Notes under the pieces: generated by a model | Database searches by the model: none | The model's input: the letters and a program-made list of their open reading frames with translations, nothing else | Told to the model about the DNA's origin: nothing | Part shown: positions 51,618 to 63,472 of the stretch, one piece after another | Numbering within the stretch: the stretch's first letter is position 1 | Layout of the letters: each line of letters begins with the position of its first letter | Position numbers and translations under genes: made by a program | From: Xiphydria camelus | Taxonomy: Eukaryota > Arthropoda > Insecta > Hymenoptera > Xiphydriidae | Direction of reading: 5' to 3' | Length of the DNA stretch: 64,000 nt | NCBI GenBank assembly: GCA_963678675.1 | Contig: OY783192.1 | Span: 20,531,174 to 20,595,173 of the forward strand

Positions 51618-52434
51618 TACCGCATGTCCTATGGCCAACCGCGCAGGTGAGCTGCGACCTGAATTCTTGACTTCGGCAGTATTTATGGTACAGTTAGAGT
51701 GGGCTTCAGACGAGTGCGCTGCATAAGAACGAAAAGTGTCGACTGCTCTTCTAATATCTGTCAATTCGGGAGATTGAAGCGTTTCGTGTAACCTCAAAAT
51801 CGTAAAGTTTTGAATTAGTAGTGAATAATTTGTAGAAGTGATGAGAAATAATCATAAATAATCTTCCGAATTGACACCTTAGGTATCGCTCACGCCACTT
51901 CGTAAAACTACTTCCTAGACACTCGCGGTGCTAGCGCGGAAATAATTTCTGAAACAAATAGGCATGAGGCGTGTAATTCGGTTGGACATCGAAAAAACCC
52001 GAATGATTGTTAACTCTCACTTCTGAACATTACTTACCATTTATTCAAAGATTCACGATTTCGAGCTTAGACTTCGATCTCCCGAATTGATAGCCATCGG
52101 GAGATCAAACGTTTCACACTTTTCGTAAGAACGCAGCGTAAGAGCGAAAAGCGTCGTCTGATTTCCCGATGACTGTCAATTCGGAAGATTATTTATGATT
52201 ATTTCTCATCACTTTTCTACAAATTATTCACTACTAATTCAAAACTTTACGATTTTTAGGTTACACGAAACGCTTCGATCTCCCGAATTGACAGCTATTA
52301 GAAGAGCAGTCGATACTTTTCGTTCTTATGCAGCGCACTCGTCTGAAGCCCACTCTAACTGTACCATAAATACTGCCGAAGTCAAGAATTCAGGTCGCAG
52401 CTCACCTGCGCGGTTGGCCATAGGACATGCGGTA
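51618..52434. mobile_element. CCGTATGTCC-type palindrome, copy 4 (813 bp)
   Basis: The element occupies 51620-52432, ends CCGCATGTCCTATGGCCAAC and GTTGGCCATAGGACATGCGG, flanked by TA. Arms of about 290 bp pair closely (GCAGCGCACTCGTC, ACTTTACGAT, AATAATCATAAATAATCTTCC). The 240-bp centre differs and includes further CAATTCGGGAGAT blocks. ORFs 51522-51797 and 52195-52545 are mirror images from the arms. Confidence 0.8.
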
Positions 52435-52507
52435 TATGTAAATAATGGTAATAAGGGAGCGAAGAGTGCTGCGGTATTCTTTTCATTTGTTCAATTGCAC
52501 AAAATAG

Positions 52508-52715
52508 TCATATATACAGAGACAGCACGAGAATGGGGTACATAGGGAACGTGCAAGTGCGAGTGAGAACACACGGTGACGGCATAAGAGCATCTCTGTT
52601 GCGCACAATTTTCTGGACAAAGAGACAGAGAGGTTCTTATGCCGTCACCGTATGTACTCACTCGCACTCACATATTTCGGAGGTATCCCGTTCTCGTATT
52701 GTCTCCGTATATGGG
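52508..52715. mobile_element. Inverted-repeat element of about 208 bp
   Basis: AGAGACAGCACGAGAATGGG to CCCGTTCTCGTATTGTCTCC, with GTGACGGCATAAGA and TCTTATGCCGTCAC inside. Flanks are TATATA on both sides. Confidence 0.6.
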
Positions 52716-53085
52716 GACTAAATATGTTAAATTGTAGCAACTAAGTAAATATATATTACAGTGATTATATATAAACATATACATATTACCTATGAATTGA
52801 CGAGTATTGGATTGAACACAATTATGTAAATTTAAAAAATGTATAATTTCTTCAAATAATTCAAACCATTGCGGAATGCTATACATATTTTTATTTATAG
52901 AAAAGTTGTAAAACATGACGAATCCAACAGAAAAGGTATATCGCCCCCTTAATACTACAACTAGGTAAGTTATGTGTGAAATCGGTAATTTTATACCACA
53001 GCAATTTGAAATTTCTATCAGTGAAAAAAATTCTTTTAAACAATAAATCGGTTATTCTTTTTGATAGAATACCCAGGTAGCACAC

Positions 53086-53282
53086 TAACGTCGAAATAAC
53101 GTTTTTTGAAGGTCAGTTCTGACGTCAGATGACGAAAAATATGACGTCATTTTAACGTCGCAAAGACGGTCTAATTGCACATCCACACGACGTCAGAAAA
53201 ATCACGTCATAATAACGTTCTACCGTACGTTGTGATGACGTAAAAAATGACGGTTCTAAAAGGTTAGGGGTCTGACGTATAT
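53086..53282. repeat. TGACGT/ACGTCA-rich cluster
   Basis: At least eight GACGT or ACGTC words in 200 bp (for example TGACGTCAGATGACG, ATGACGTCATTTTAACGTCG, CACGACGTCAG, GATGACGTAAAAAATGACGG), interleaved with AATAACGTT. This resembles a diverged short-unit repeat. TGACGTCA is also the CREB/ATF site. Confidence 0.55.
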
Positions 53283-54479
53283 CTTTTCATCGTGAGCGGT
53301 CACCCATCCAACTACTGTCCGCACTTTTTGCTGTTTAACTTCGTTGATCGGTCGGTGGCCTCGAGTCCTCATCTGCTGCACGCTCCTCTGGTTAACAATA
53401 TTATTACTATTGGTGTTCATATGAAGTTTTATGAATAAATGTATGTTGCTTTTCCAGTCAATAAGAAGGAGCTTGAATAAATAAGATTTTATAATTGTAT
53501 TATTCTTTTCTCAACATTTTTTTCTAAAGGGCCTAGCGAAATAAGCATTTGAAATCTGCCCCCACGTGTATCGGCACCAAATTTATATAATCGATAGGCA
53601 TCTATGAGAAACTAAATCTCCTAAATTTTTAGACCCCTAATCGCTATAGGGGGGGGGGAAGTAAAATCGAAAAACAGCTTTTTCTCCGGAACGGCTCGAC
53701 CGATTTTCATGAAAAAAATGTTACTCTTTCTAAAGACCCAATTCCAAAAAAAATATCTTGAATTTTTTTTTTTTTAAATTCGCCCAAAAAAATGTACGAA
53801 GTTTTTAAACAATTTTTTTATGTTATAATTAATCGGAACACCTCCAATTCTTTTCTCATTTTTTTCTTTGGAATGTCCTTAATAACATAATTTTTCCAAT
53901 TTCATCGGAAGTGTACCCCACTGAAAAATATTAACAAATGTACACGGCTCATCAACTTATATATATATAATATACACTGTACACTCACTACAAAGGAATT
54001 TTCCACCTTTATGGCAATTCGGCATATGATAATTGTTAATTTTTTGGAACAGTCCTTCAATGATATTAATTATTTATTTATTATTATTTCAATGCTTCTT
54101 TCACCATGAACGAGCTCGCATCAAATACTTACAAATAGTTACAAATACAATAATAGTTACAAATAGTTACAAATACTCGACGAAAAAACAATTTTAATCC
54201 TCGTCACTGTTTTTGTCTACTACGGGAACGATTCCATTTTTCATTAACATCTTACTGAGTATTTCAACTGGTCGAATAATTTTTTATAAGTATCTTGCGC
54301 AGATGATTTCAGATTACATAACCTGAACTGACGATTTCAGATTACTATGCTAGCGTAGTTACATAATTTGAAAATGATATCTTGCCGACTCGTATCGGCA
54401 TTAAAAGTGTCAACAGAGCCGACCTTTTGAAAAACCATACAACGGAGATCACAAAAACAGTTGTTCAACGCGGACTCCT

Positions 54480-55566
54480 TATTTTTAATTTGTGATGGTA
54501 TCTATGCACGACACCAAAAAAGTACAAATAATGAATACCAAAGAAAATCTTTCTCTGGCCAAAAGAAAGTTTCTCTTTGCAAGCCTTTTACGATTTGTTG
54601 GATACATAGTAGATATGCTCGGATCTTATCCTGCCAATGAAAATGATGCAAAAATTCTAGAATCTATCATTCAAGACGAGAATGATTTATGTGCATTACT
54701 AGAAAAGAAAGATATGTTTGTACTCGATCGCGGTTTTCGAGATATAAAACAATATCTCGAAGATAAACATTTTGGAGTATTGATGCCTGCTTTGAAAGGG
54801 AAGCGCAAGCAATTAACGACTCAAGAATCTAACCAATCTCGTTTTGTGACTAAAATTCGCTGGGTGGTTGAATCTGTTCACGGGGCATTCTTAAACAAAA
54901 ATATCGTCTTCTAGATCACAAAATCGACAACAAACTGATACCTAAAGTTCGAGTTTATTTTAGAATATTGCCTGATTTTTTAATAACTCGTACGGCAAAA
55001 GGCTACAATCTGATGTAGAATACACGGATGAAATTCTAGAAAGAATGCACAGCAAGAATGGCACTGAAAATGATCTAGCTACCGAGGCAAAGACGGAAGG
55101 ATGGATCCGGCGAAAGGTTCTTTTCAAAACTCTCACTTCTGACGAAATCCTTGACTTTCCAGAAATGTCCGAAAAGGAATTGAAGATTTTTTTTACTGGA
55201 TCATACCAACTTTCCCAAGCTGTATCATATTTAGCCGAAATGATAGATGAAGATGGAAAAGTTATTTTCGAATATGTGATGGCTGAACCAAATGTGCTCA
55301 AATTCAAAGTACCATCTCGACACATTTCTCGGACATCATATAGATGCTTCATTAGGTACAAACCTAACAGTATCGGGATTTCTGGCATAATAAACTATGC
55401 ATGTGAATGTGCTAATGGCAGAAAAACAGTTGGCTGCTGTTCTCATATTGCTGCTATTGTGTATTATTTATCAAATACAAGATACTTATCAAAAATTGTT
55501 CGACCAGCTGAAATACTAAGTAAAATGTTCATGAAAAATGGAATCGTTCCAGTAGTAGATGAATGA
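54480..55566 (+). pseudogene. DDE_Tnp_4-like transposase with SWIM zinc finger, broken
   Basis: Pieces in different frames. 54492-54914 has MFVLDRGFRDIKQYLEDKHF, LMPALKGKRKQLTTQESNQS and TKIRWVVESVHGAF, the second half of an IS4-like DDE domain as in Harbinger/ISL2EU-related transposases. Just before, CDGIYARHQKSTNNEYQ in another frame carries the likely first Asp. After a stop at 54912 the frame shifts (RLLDHKIDNKLIPKVRVYFR), then shifts again into 55045-55566, which ends with a SWIM finger CECANGRKTVGCCSHIA. The N-terminus is missing. At least three frameshifts make it inactive. Confidence 0.7.
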
Positions 55567-55818
55567 ACAGTGACGAGGATTAAAATTGTTTTTTTATCGA
55601 GTATTTGTAACTATATGTAAGTATTTATAAGTTAGAGGCCAGAAGACTTACAGAAATGAAGCACCCCGTATCGTGAGATGCGAGCTCATTCATAGTAAAG
55701 GAAGCATTGAAATAATAATAAATAAATAAATAATATCATTGAAAGACTGTCCCAAAAAATTAACAATTATCATATGCCGAATTATCATAAAAGTGGAGTG
55801 TACAGTGTATATCATATA

Positions 55819-56713
55819 CAGAGAGAGGGTGACATTTTGAAAACTTGCCACCCCAATATCTCAGAAAGTTACAGAGATTTTCTAAAAAAAAGTAAATATG
55901 GTTTCGGCCGTGGAGAGGGGGAACCAAAATGACATAATTGGAGACGCACCCCCTCCAATCCCCTTAGGGGTAGCCCCCCCCCCCTCCAACTTTGTAATCT
56001 TAAATAGCAACCCCCCATGTGTGATGCAGCGTTGGAAAGCTCTTTAAAAATGCTTTACAACAACACCAAATTTTGGTACCTTTCGATGAGTAGTTTTCGT
56101 GCAAATCGAGAAAGAAACTGCTAGAAGTAAGTTTTGTCAATTTATTTATTAAAGCTCAATTACGTTATAATAAATTTTCGAGGTGATTTCCATCACCTGA
56201 TCTTACTCCCTACGATTTCTTCTTATGGGAACATCTGAAATCTGTTGTTTTTCAAACTACACCAGCAAGCATTAACCAACTGAAATAGAGAATTACGAAA
56301 GAATGTTGCAAAATTTCCAGAACAACATTTGAAAAAGTTCGAAACATCAATGAAAATCACTTCGAAAATTTATTGTAACGTAATTGACCTTTAATAAATA
56401 AATTGACAAAACTTACTTCTAGTAGTTTCTTTCTCGATTTGCGCGAAAACTACTCATCGAAAGGTACCAAAATTTGGTGTTGTTGTACAGCATTTTTAAA
56501 GGGCTTTCCAACGCTGTATCATACATGGGCGGTTGCTATTTAAGATTACAAAGCTGGGGGAGCTACCCCTAAGGGGGTGGGAGGGGGTGCGTCTCCGATT
56601 ATGTCATTTTGGTTCCCCCTCTCCACTGCCGAAACCGTATTTTCTTTTTTTAGAAAATCTCTGTAATTTTCTGTAGATATTGGGGTGGCAAGTTTTCAAA
56701 ATGTCACCCTCTG
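55819..56713 (+). mobile_element. Mariner-like element with transposase remnant
   Basis: Ends CAGAGAGAGGGTGACATTTT and the inverse AAAATGTCACCCTCTG, flanked by TA-rich sequence, fit a TA target. Long inverted repeats carry GAAAACTTGCCACCCCAATA and GTGCGTCTCC. In the middle (56187-56383) the plus strand reads SPDLTPYDFFLWEHLKSVVF, QTTPASINQLK, stop, then FEKVRNINENHFENLL, the C-terminus of a mariner-type transposase. It is nested in the SWIM transposon. Confidence 0.7.
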
Positions 56714-57183
56714 TATATATAGAAGGTAGGTGATGAGCCGTGTACATTTGTTAATATTTTTTAGTGGGGTATACTTCTGATAAAATTGGAAAAATTATGT
56801 TATTAAGGACATTCCAAAGAAAAAAATGAGAAAAGAATTGGAGTGTTCGAGAGATTAATTATAACATTTAAAAAATGGTTTAAAATCTTCACATTTTTTT
56901 GGGCGAACTTTCAAAAAAAAATTCAAGATATTTTTTTTTTGGAATTGGCTCTTCAGAAAGAGTAACATATATTTTTTCATGAAAATCGGTCTAGCCGTTC
57001 CGGAGAAAAAGCTGTTTTTCGATTTTACTTTCCCCCCCTCATAACTCCCCCCCCCCCCCTATAGCGATTAGGGGTCTAAACATTTAGGAGATTTAGTTTC
57101 TCGTAGATGCCTATCGATGGTATAAATTTGGTATTGATACACGTGGGGGTAGATTTCACATGCTCATTTCGCTAGGCCCTTTA

Positions 57184-57467
57184 TGATTGTATCTTTTGAT
57201 AAATATTCTTGCATAGACGCAAATTGATATTAATAAATAAATAGTTATATGAATGTTTATTCATCCTACGTTAATTGATTGTCTTTCATTTACTTTAATA
57301 ATCCGTGCTTTTTAATAAACAGTATAGTTTATAACATGCTTAACATACTCTGGAGACTCGAAAAGAAATAATTTATTGATTTAATAATTGAAAAAATTAG
57401 AATTTTTGTTCATTTATTCACAAATAAATTTTCAAGTCCCTATATATGCAGGAGACCGAAATTTTTC
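57184..57467. other. No gene or recognised element
   Basis: AT-rich, with short TAATAAATAA runs only. Confidence 0.5.
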
Positions 57468-57981
57468 TAACAAGGAAACGTTTCGAGGCCGCCGCTTCCG
57501 ATCTTGATGAAACTTCGTAAATTTAAAGTTTATCGAAAAATAAGAGACCCCTATTTTTTTATAGCGGCCCAATTTTGGTTTAAGGGGGTGAAATGGACCC
57601 CTGAATTTTCACCCCCTTCGAGCTATCTCCGAAACGAAGCGAGATAGATGAAAACTTTCAATGTACGTTTTGTTTGGTTTTTTTAGTATAATAAAATCCC
57701 CTAAACAGATTTTGAAAAAAAGCATTATTTTTCAAAAAAAAAAAATTTTTTTATCTAATTTTTCGAAATTTCGGTTTAGTCATGTGGACAAAAATTTAGG
57801 AAATTTTATTACAAATTCAACCATGTATGACATGATATATTTCCCTCCTACAGTTTTGCAAATTTCTAACTTTTATGTCTGATAATGAGCGGGCTACCAA
57901 TGGCAGTGACGGGATAGGTCGGGGGTTATTACTTCTATGTATTTTAATGCCACTTTTCTTTTATTTAATAAAGTTCAACTT

Positions 57982-58356
57982 CTATGGCTCATAATTATGA
58001 CAATAATGGTATTCCGTGAAAAAATGTTTCATACAAAGTTGTTTCTTACACCAAGCACACGTAATAACGGCAATATCGCCACATATGTGGCATCGTGGTT
58101 CCGAGTCCTGTGCAAAACAAAATTCTACAGGATGTTCAAATTCAGGAGGTCTCCTGAATATATATCCACTCTTGAACCACGAATATTTAATAAAGTTAGT
58201 AAACCGTGGTGAAGAAAACTGATTATGAGTAAGAGATTGAAGTTTTAAAATATTATCTCTCGAATGAAGGTTAATATCGTAATTGAAAAGAGTTACAATA
58301 TCTGAAAACCTCCTTACAAAATTCTTCCACATTCGAAAGCCGTATACGTCTAGCGG
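57982..58356 (-). pseudogene. Transposase 3' end in the left inverted repeat
   Basis: Same last 116 or so codons, with the Cys-rich tail, as at 24034-24408. It begins at the inverted-repeat boundary and lacks the upstream gene. Confidence 0.85.
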
Positions 58357-58496
58357 AATATTATCAAAATAAAATGGACAAAAATTGTTCAGAAATCTTA
58401 TTAATAAATCCGACCGTTAATTTATTTATATTATTTTCTGTTTGTGTGTAAGTAACTAATAATTCACTCACAGGTTAGATAAAATTGTCTGAATTT

Positions 58497-58721
58497 TTAT
58501 AGTTTTTTGTTAGAATCATTTTTTTCTTTACTTTTCTTCTTCGCGTACTGTTCCCTCCAGTACTCCTCACATTCTTGCAGCTCTCGTTCTACTTCGGCCA
58601 TGGATGGTCCTGTTGTGCGGAATGTCAGATCCAGCGATTTCCCAGGAGACGGCAATGGTATGTGCCCATTTTTAAGATCCTCCACGATCTTCTCAAAAGT
58701 CGGTAACTCGTTTGAACCCAT
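58497..58721 (-). CDS. Transposon-encoded 74-residue protein, copy 2
   Basis: Identical to the 23669-23893 product except EYWREQY for EYWRKQY. The upstream TATA and initiator arrangement is also kept on the minus strand. Function unknown. Confidence 0.6.
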   Translation of the reverse strand: MGSNELPTFEKIVEDLKNGHIPLPSPGKSLDLTFRTTGPSMAEVERELQECEEYWREQYAKKKSKEKNDSNKKL

Positions 58722-59112
58722 CACTTGAATGATAGACGCAGCCAATGAAACTGAAGCTCTTTGCTTCTCGGCCCTGTATATATACTCCTCGAAAATGCCG
58801 TAAACAACATTCCTGTTATTTGTAGGGTTGCCTTATATGGCCCCGGTGATGCGAAAGAGGGAGTTTAGTTCTTTGGACAAGCTTTATTATTAGTTGGCTC
58901 TGTGCCCATGTAAAAATATTTTCGTACGCGCTCTCGAGTTTCGTACGCGGACTCCGAGGATGATGGCCCCTTTTTGGGAAGTCGGACCTCCCACCCTCTC
59001 CAGTCTGTTTCGTTCTTGTGAGGCGACTTCATTATATATAAGGAAGCGAAAGAGAAAGCTTTTTAGTCTGAATATTCAGTTTCTATGGTGCACAGCAGTT
59101 CATATTATTATT

Positions 59113-60725
59113 ATGGCAATTATAAATCCGATCAATGTGTTAACTTTATTGGTGGCCGTTTTCAGTGTACCAAATGGAAGAGAAACTCCAATGAATAGTG
59201 CAGAAGTGCAATTGAAAGATTTATTACAAAATATTATTATACGTAGCATGGAGGATTCATCATTTCGAGTCGAACATGAAAATAAATTGGAATTGGAAGA
59301 TTCAATCGAGGATAGTGAAATGCACGCTGTTAATACTGACTGGCTGGAATCGGATGTCGAGGATGTTCCTCACGTAGAAACCTCTATACCTCCAGAACCA
59401 TATCCCTGTACACCCGATGAAGAAGCGGTTAGCTTTGAATATAAACAAAGTGCCATAGATTACTGGAACAGTGGGAAGAAAAGACGTCGAACCGTAGCAG
59501 CAGTTCAACATCAGTTTAAAAAAGTGAAATCTGATAGACAATTACGAAGATGGGCTGCGCAAGTAGGACAGGGGGGTACTCAAAATGATAAATTAATACG
59601 CATAGCGAAATATACTTTTGATAAATTTGTAGAAGCTAGTAGATCGAAAATAATAGTACATGATGTAGACCTTAAACGATGGGCTTTACAAGCAAAAGAA
59701 GTAGAGAATCTTCCAACCTTCAAAGCAAGTCAAACATGGTTGAGGTCATTCAAGAAAGCATATAGAATTGTCTCTCGAAAGATCACAAAGTTTGTAACGA
59801 GAAAAAACGTTGAGGGTGAGGAAAGTTTGAAAGTACGAAGCCATGCCTTCGTAGAACAAGTGAAGCCACTCATTACACAATATGGACCACAAAATGTATT
59901 TAACTCTGATCAGAGTGGATTTAATTTAGAAATACATTCTGGCCGAACTTTAGCTACATCGGGGCAAAAAAAATTGAAGCTGTGGTACAATCAATATCTT
60001 CTACAACCCACAGCTATACTATACAACCCACCATATCTGCTGATGGAAAACTACTGTCGCCTCTTTATGTGGTATTAAAAGAGGCTAGTGGGCAATTGGG
60101 AGAACGAGTGCAACAAACCGTGTTTAGGCCGCCAAATGTATACTTCATGGCTTCCAAATCTGGGAAACTTACAACCGATCTCATGAAAACATGGCTGCAA
60201 GAAGTTTACTTCCCTAACACTGGATCTACAAGCGTCTTACTGCTGGACTCTTGGAGTGGACAATGTGAGCGAAGTGTTCGAGAAGCTACACCAGAAGACG
60301 AGACAATAATATTAATGACGATTCCACAAGGCACCACCGGACTGATTCAACCGCTAGACGTATACGGATTTCGAATGTGGAAGAATTTTGTAAGGAGGTT
60401 TTCAGATATTGTAACTCTTTTCAATTACGATATTAACCTTCATTCGAGAGATAATATTTTAAAACTTCAATCTCTTACTCATAATCAGTTTTCTTCACCA
60501 CGGTTTACTAACTTTATTAAATATTCGTGGTTCAAGAGTGGATATATATTCAGGAGACCTCCTGAATTTGAACATCCTGTAGAATTTTGTTTTGCACAGG
60601 ACTCGGAACCACGATGCCACATATGTGGCGATATTGCCGTTATTACGTGTGCTTGGTGTAAGAAACAACTTTGTATGAAACATTTTTTCACAGAATACCA
60701 TTATTGTCATAATTATGAGCCATAG
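59113..60725 (+). pseudogene. Transposase, copy 2, with a 1-nt deletion
   Basis: Starts at ATGGCAATTATAAAT, 48 nt after the predicted start site near 59065. It matches copy 1 residue for residue up to TSGQKK. There the run GGGGC followed by A has eight A (59966-59973) where copy 1 has nine, shifting the frame so that translation stops at 60078. The second half (about 59982-60725) reopens in the correct frame with both remaining Asp residues and the Cys-rich tail intact. Other changes are very few. Slippage or sequencing error at the A-run is possible. Confidence 0.8.
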
Positions 60726-61238
60726 AAGTTGAACTTTATTAAATAAAAGAAAAGTGGCATTAAAATACATAGAAGTAATAACCCCCGACCTATCCCGTCA
60801 CTGCCATTGGTAGCCCGCTCATTATCAGACATAAAAGTTAGAAATTTGCAAAACTGTAGGAGGGAAATATATCATGTCATACATGGTTGAATTTGTAATA
60901 AGATTTTCTAAGTTTTTGTCCACATGACTAAACCGAAATTACGAAAAATTAGATAAAAAAATTTTTTTTTTTGAAAAATAATGCTTTTTTTCAAAATCTG
61001 TTTAGGGGATTTTATTATACTAAAAAAACCAAACAAAACGTACATTGAAAGTTTTCATCTATCTCGCTTCGTTTCGGAGATAGCTCGAAGGGGGTGAAAA
61101 TTCAGGGGTCCATTTCACCCCCTTAAACCAAAATTGGGCCGCTATAAAAAAATAGGGGTCTCTTATTTTTCGATAAACTTTAAATTTACGAAGTTTCATC
61201 AAGATCGGAAGCGGCGGCCTCGAAACGTTTCCTTGTAA

Positions 61239-62896
61239 GTCTCGTTCGTCATCAAGAGACACGGTAGTGTCTCGCGGCATGTTCATTCAAGTAGTTCGTC
61301 AGAACGACGCCGACAGCGCTGTCGCAACGAGCGAGCACCCATGTATCTTTACAGGAAAAATGTCTGCCCCCTTCACCTCTCAAATTTTACATCGAATTTT
61401 CTCAATAAAAATATACGGTTATAACCAAAACTATGCTTAGTTACGCCATATAAATCGACTATTCTCTATCGATAGAGACCAGAATAAATGTTATAAGTTA
61501 AATATTAACAGAGATTCGCCCTTAGCAACGCTAAGCCACGCCCCTGCCGCCTGAAAGTCGAGAATCCGATTTCTCGGGCAATATATATATGTCAAAATGT
61601 CACTCTAATTCCGCCTATCTTCGGCGATAGTCGGCCATGATCGGAAATGTCTACACAGATGCAGGCACACGCATACGCCATCAAATGTAAGTGAGAGTGT
61701 GTTAGAGAATATATTCCTTGAATGTTTGGTCATGGTTTTCAAAGTGAATAAAATATTTCCATTCGCGTAACGATTTCCCTCGCGTTTATTTCGATCCTCG
61801 GACGCGCTTGTTAATAAAAAGTGAAAATTCAGTGTAATCGGAGTAATGAATCTCAATAGTGGTGAATGTGACAGACGCTCCGTATAGTTTAATAATCGTT
61901 TGTATTTTTTTCGTTTAATCGAGATAGTGAACGGATACAATGGTATTTTTCTTTAGTTGCCTGTGCATCAAGAGCAGGAAAGGAAAGGGCAGTATCTCAG
62001 AAGAATTGCCACCAGATAAGTTTAATTGCCATCTGACAGTTTTAACCTCACTTTCGATGGAAGGACAAATATCTTTGTAGTAATTCTATTTTTTGTTTCC
62101 AGCGTCATGCGAGCATGGGGTGAATCGATTGATTAACAAATAAATTTGATGTTTCTTCTCCATCAAAGCCGTGGCAGAAGAATAGCAGATGCAATTGAAT
62201 TGGATCACAATAATCAAGTAATTACTTTAATATTAGTTTTTCTCTATTGATATATTTCCTCCTTCGTACTATATTTTAAATAGTGAAATGCTGGATATAA
62301 TTTTGTTATTTATAATCTGTTACAGAAATAAACGTGCTGCTATTCAATTCCACCCAGAAGGACTCCAAATCATGTGCGAACCCGAGGGGGTTTCTTTCGA
62401 ACGAGGGATCGTCCACTTGTTGTTCCAAAAACCAGCTGCATTGGTTCATTCCGCAAGTTAGATTTGCTGCCTCGAGTGCGTCCATCCTTCAATATCCTCC
62501 CTGCCATGGTCTTGCTGATTCTGACCTCTGTTGCCACAGCCCGAATGCTCGTCGAAGGTTATTCCATATTCTTTCTAGCACAGATCTATATTATGCTGCA
62601 CCTGTATTCTTCTGAGACTTCCTAAAATAATTATAAAAACCCCATATAATTCAGCCCTGACAAGTACAATCTTATCGAGCTGTACCTTATCGAGGAGATC
62701 TTTCGATGTAATGATTCCGAAATGTTTCTATAATATTTTGCAACATTCGCGAATTTATCGAGAAATATATATTTCTAACATATATACGGTAGTATTCATG
62801 AATATTGCAAAATATCGCAGGAATGTTACAGAAAAGTTACTTGCAAAAACGTGCTTTGTGGGGTGTAAATGATTATACCAGAGGCGAAGAAGAGAT
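61239..62896. other. Mostly unassigned; two weak coding candidates
   Basis: No recognised gene. The ORF at 61940-62080 starts MVFFFSCLCIKSRKGKGSIS, a hydrophobic Cys-containing N-terminus followed by a basic patch, and could be a first exon. The frame 62374-62625 ends with a hydrophobic stretch (AMVLLILTSVATARMLVEGY). Neither matches a family I know. 62140-62260 is a diverged copy of part of the palindrome at 62897. Confidence 0.25.
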
Positions 62897-63313
62897 GAAA
62901 TAAAAGTGAGGTATATGTACACTTCACGTTTGACAGGTTTGTATATAAATTGGAACTTTTGATAGTATAATACGAAAGAGGAAATATACAAATAAAGAAA
63001 AATAATAATAAAGAGTAGTTACTCCATTATTGTAATCCAATTCCATTGTATCCCTTATTTTTCTCCCACGACTTTGATTGTTGATAGTGGATGGATCAGC
63101 CAATAAATTGGATTTTTATTCACTATCAACTATCAAAGTCGTGACAGAAAAATAAGGGATACAATGGAATTGGATTACAGTAATGTAGTAACTACTTCAT
63201 TATTATTTTTTCTTTATCGATACATTTCCTCTTTCGTATTATACTATCCCAAGTTCGAATTTATATACCGACCTGTCAAACGTGAAGTGTACATGTACCT
63301 CACTTTTATTTCA
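62897..63313. mobile_element. 417-bp palindromic element
   Basis: GAAATAAAAGTGAGGTATAT at the left pairs with ATGTACCTCACTTTTATTTC at the right. The arms continue through GTACACTTCACGTTTGACAG, GGGATACAATGGAATTGGAT and GACTTTGATTGTTGATAGTG. The centre is near 63105 (GGATGGATCAGCC). No coding sequence. Confidence 0.7.
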
Positions 63314-63472
63314 TTAAGTATTACTGCAGAACGAGTAGGCTAGAAGATTTTCATGAAGAATAATGATTTTCTGACATGTCATCTCGTACGGGTGCAACCG
63401 AAGAGGATCTAGCTCGTGTCCTGTCCGTAAAAAGATGACTCAATGAACATTGGAGAATGTCAGACTTGTCAC
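63314..63472. other. No feature seen
   Basis: Short unassigned spacer between two inverted-repeat elements. Confidence 0.4.

Larger units (their letters stand above)
53525..57183 (+). mobile_element. IS4-like DNA transposon with SWIM domain, decayed
   Basis: Ends are TAAAGGGCCTAGCGAAATAA and the inverse, AATGAGC-type, finishing CGCTAGGCCCTTTA. Inverted repeats of roughly 0.7 kb include poly-C/G, CTCCGGAACGG and CACGTGGGGG blocks on both sides. The left repeat at 54174-54283 contains the inverse of the last codons of the SWIM ORF (55480-55600). The transposase is broken, and a mariner-like element (55819-56713) sits in the right repeat. 34604-35249 is a fragment of another copy. Confidence 0.7.
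57468..61238 (+). mobile_element. 3.77-kb DNA transposon, copy 2 (frameshifted)
   Basis: The element occupies 57471-61235, ends CAAGGAAACGTTTCGAGGCC and its exact inverse, flanked by TAA at 57468-57470 and 61236-61238. Inverted repeats are 57471-58356 and 60351-61235. It is the same element as 21154-24919 in opposite orientation, with only a few substitutions seen by eye. The transposase has lost one A in an A-tract. Confidence 0.88.

Noticed and set aside
51522..52545. Two ORFs (minus 51522-51797, plus 52195-52545) with nearly the same protein
   Set aside because: They are mirror translations of the two arms of one palindromic element, not a gene pair.
53086..53282. CRISPR-like array
   Set aside because: Words are short and irregularly spaced, with no spacer/repeat structure, and the genome is eukaryotic.
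62374..62625. Hydrophobic 83-residue ORF
   Set aside because: Could be an exon, but there is no recognisable family, and an overlapping frame is equally open; kept only as a weak candidate.
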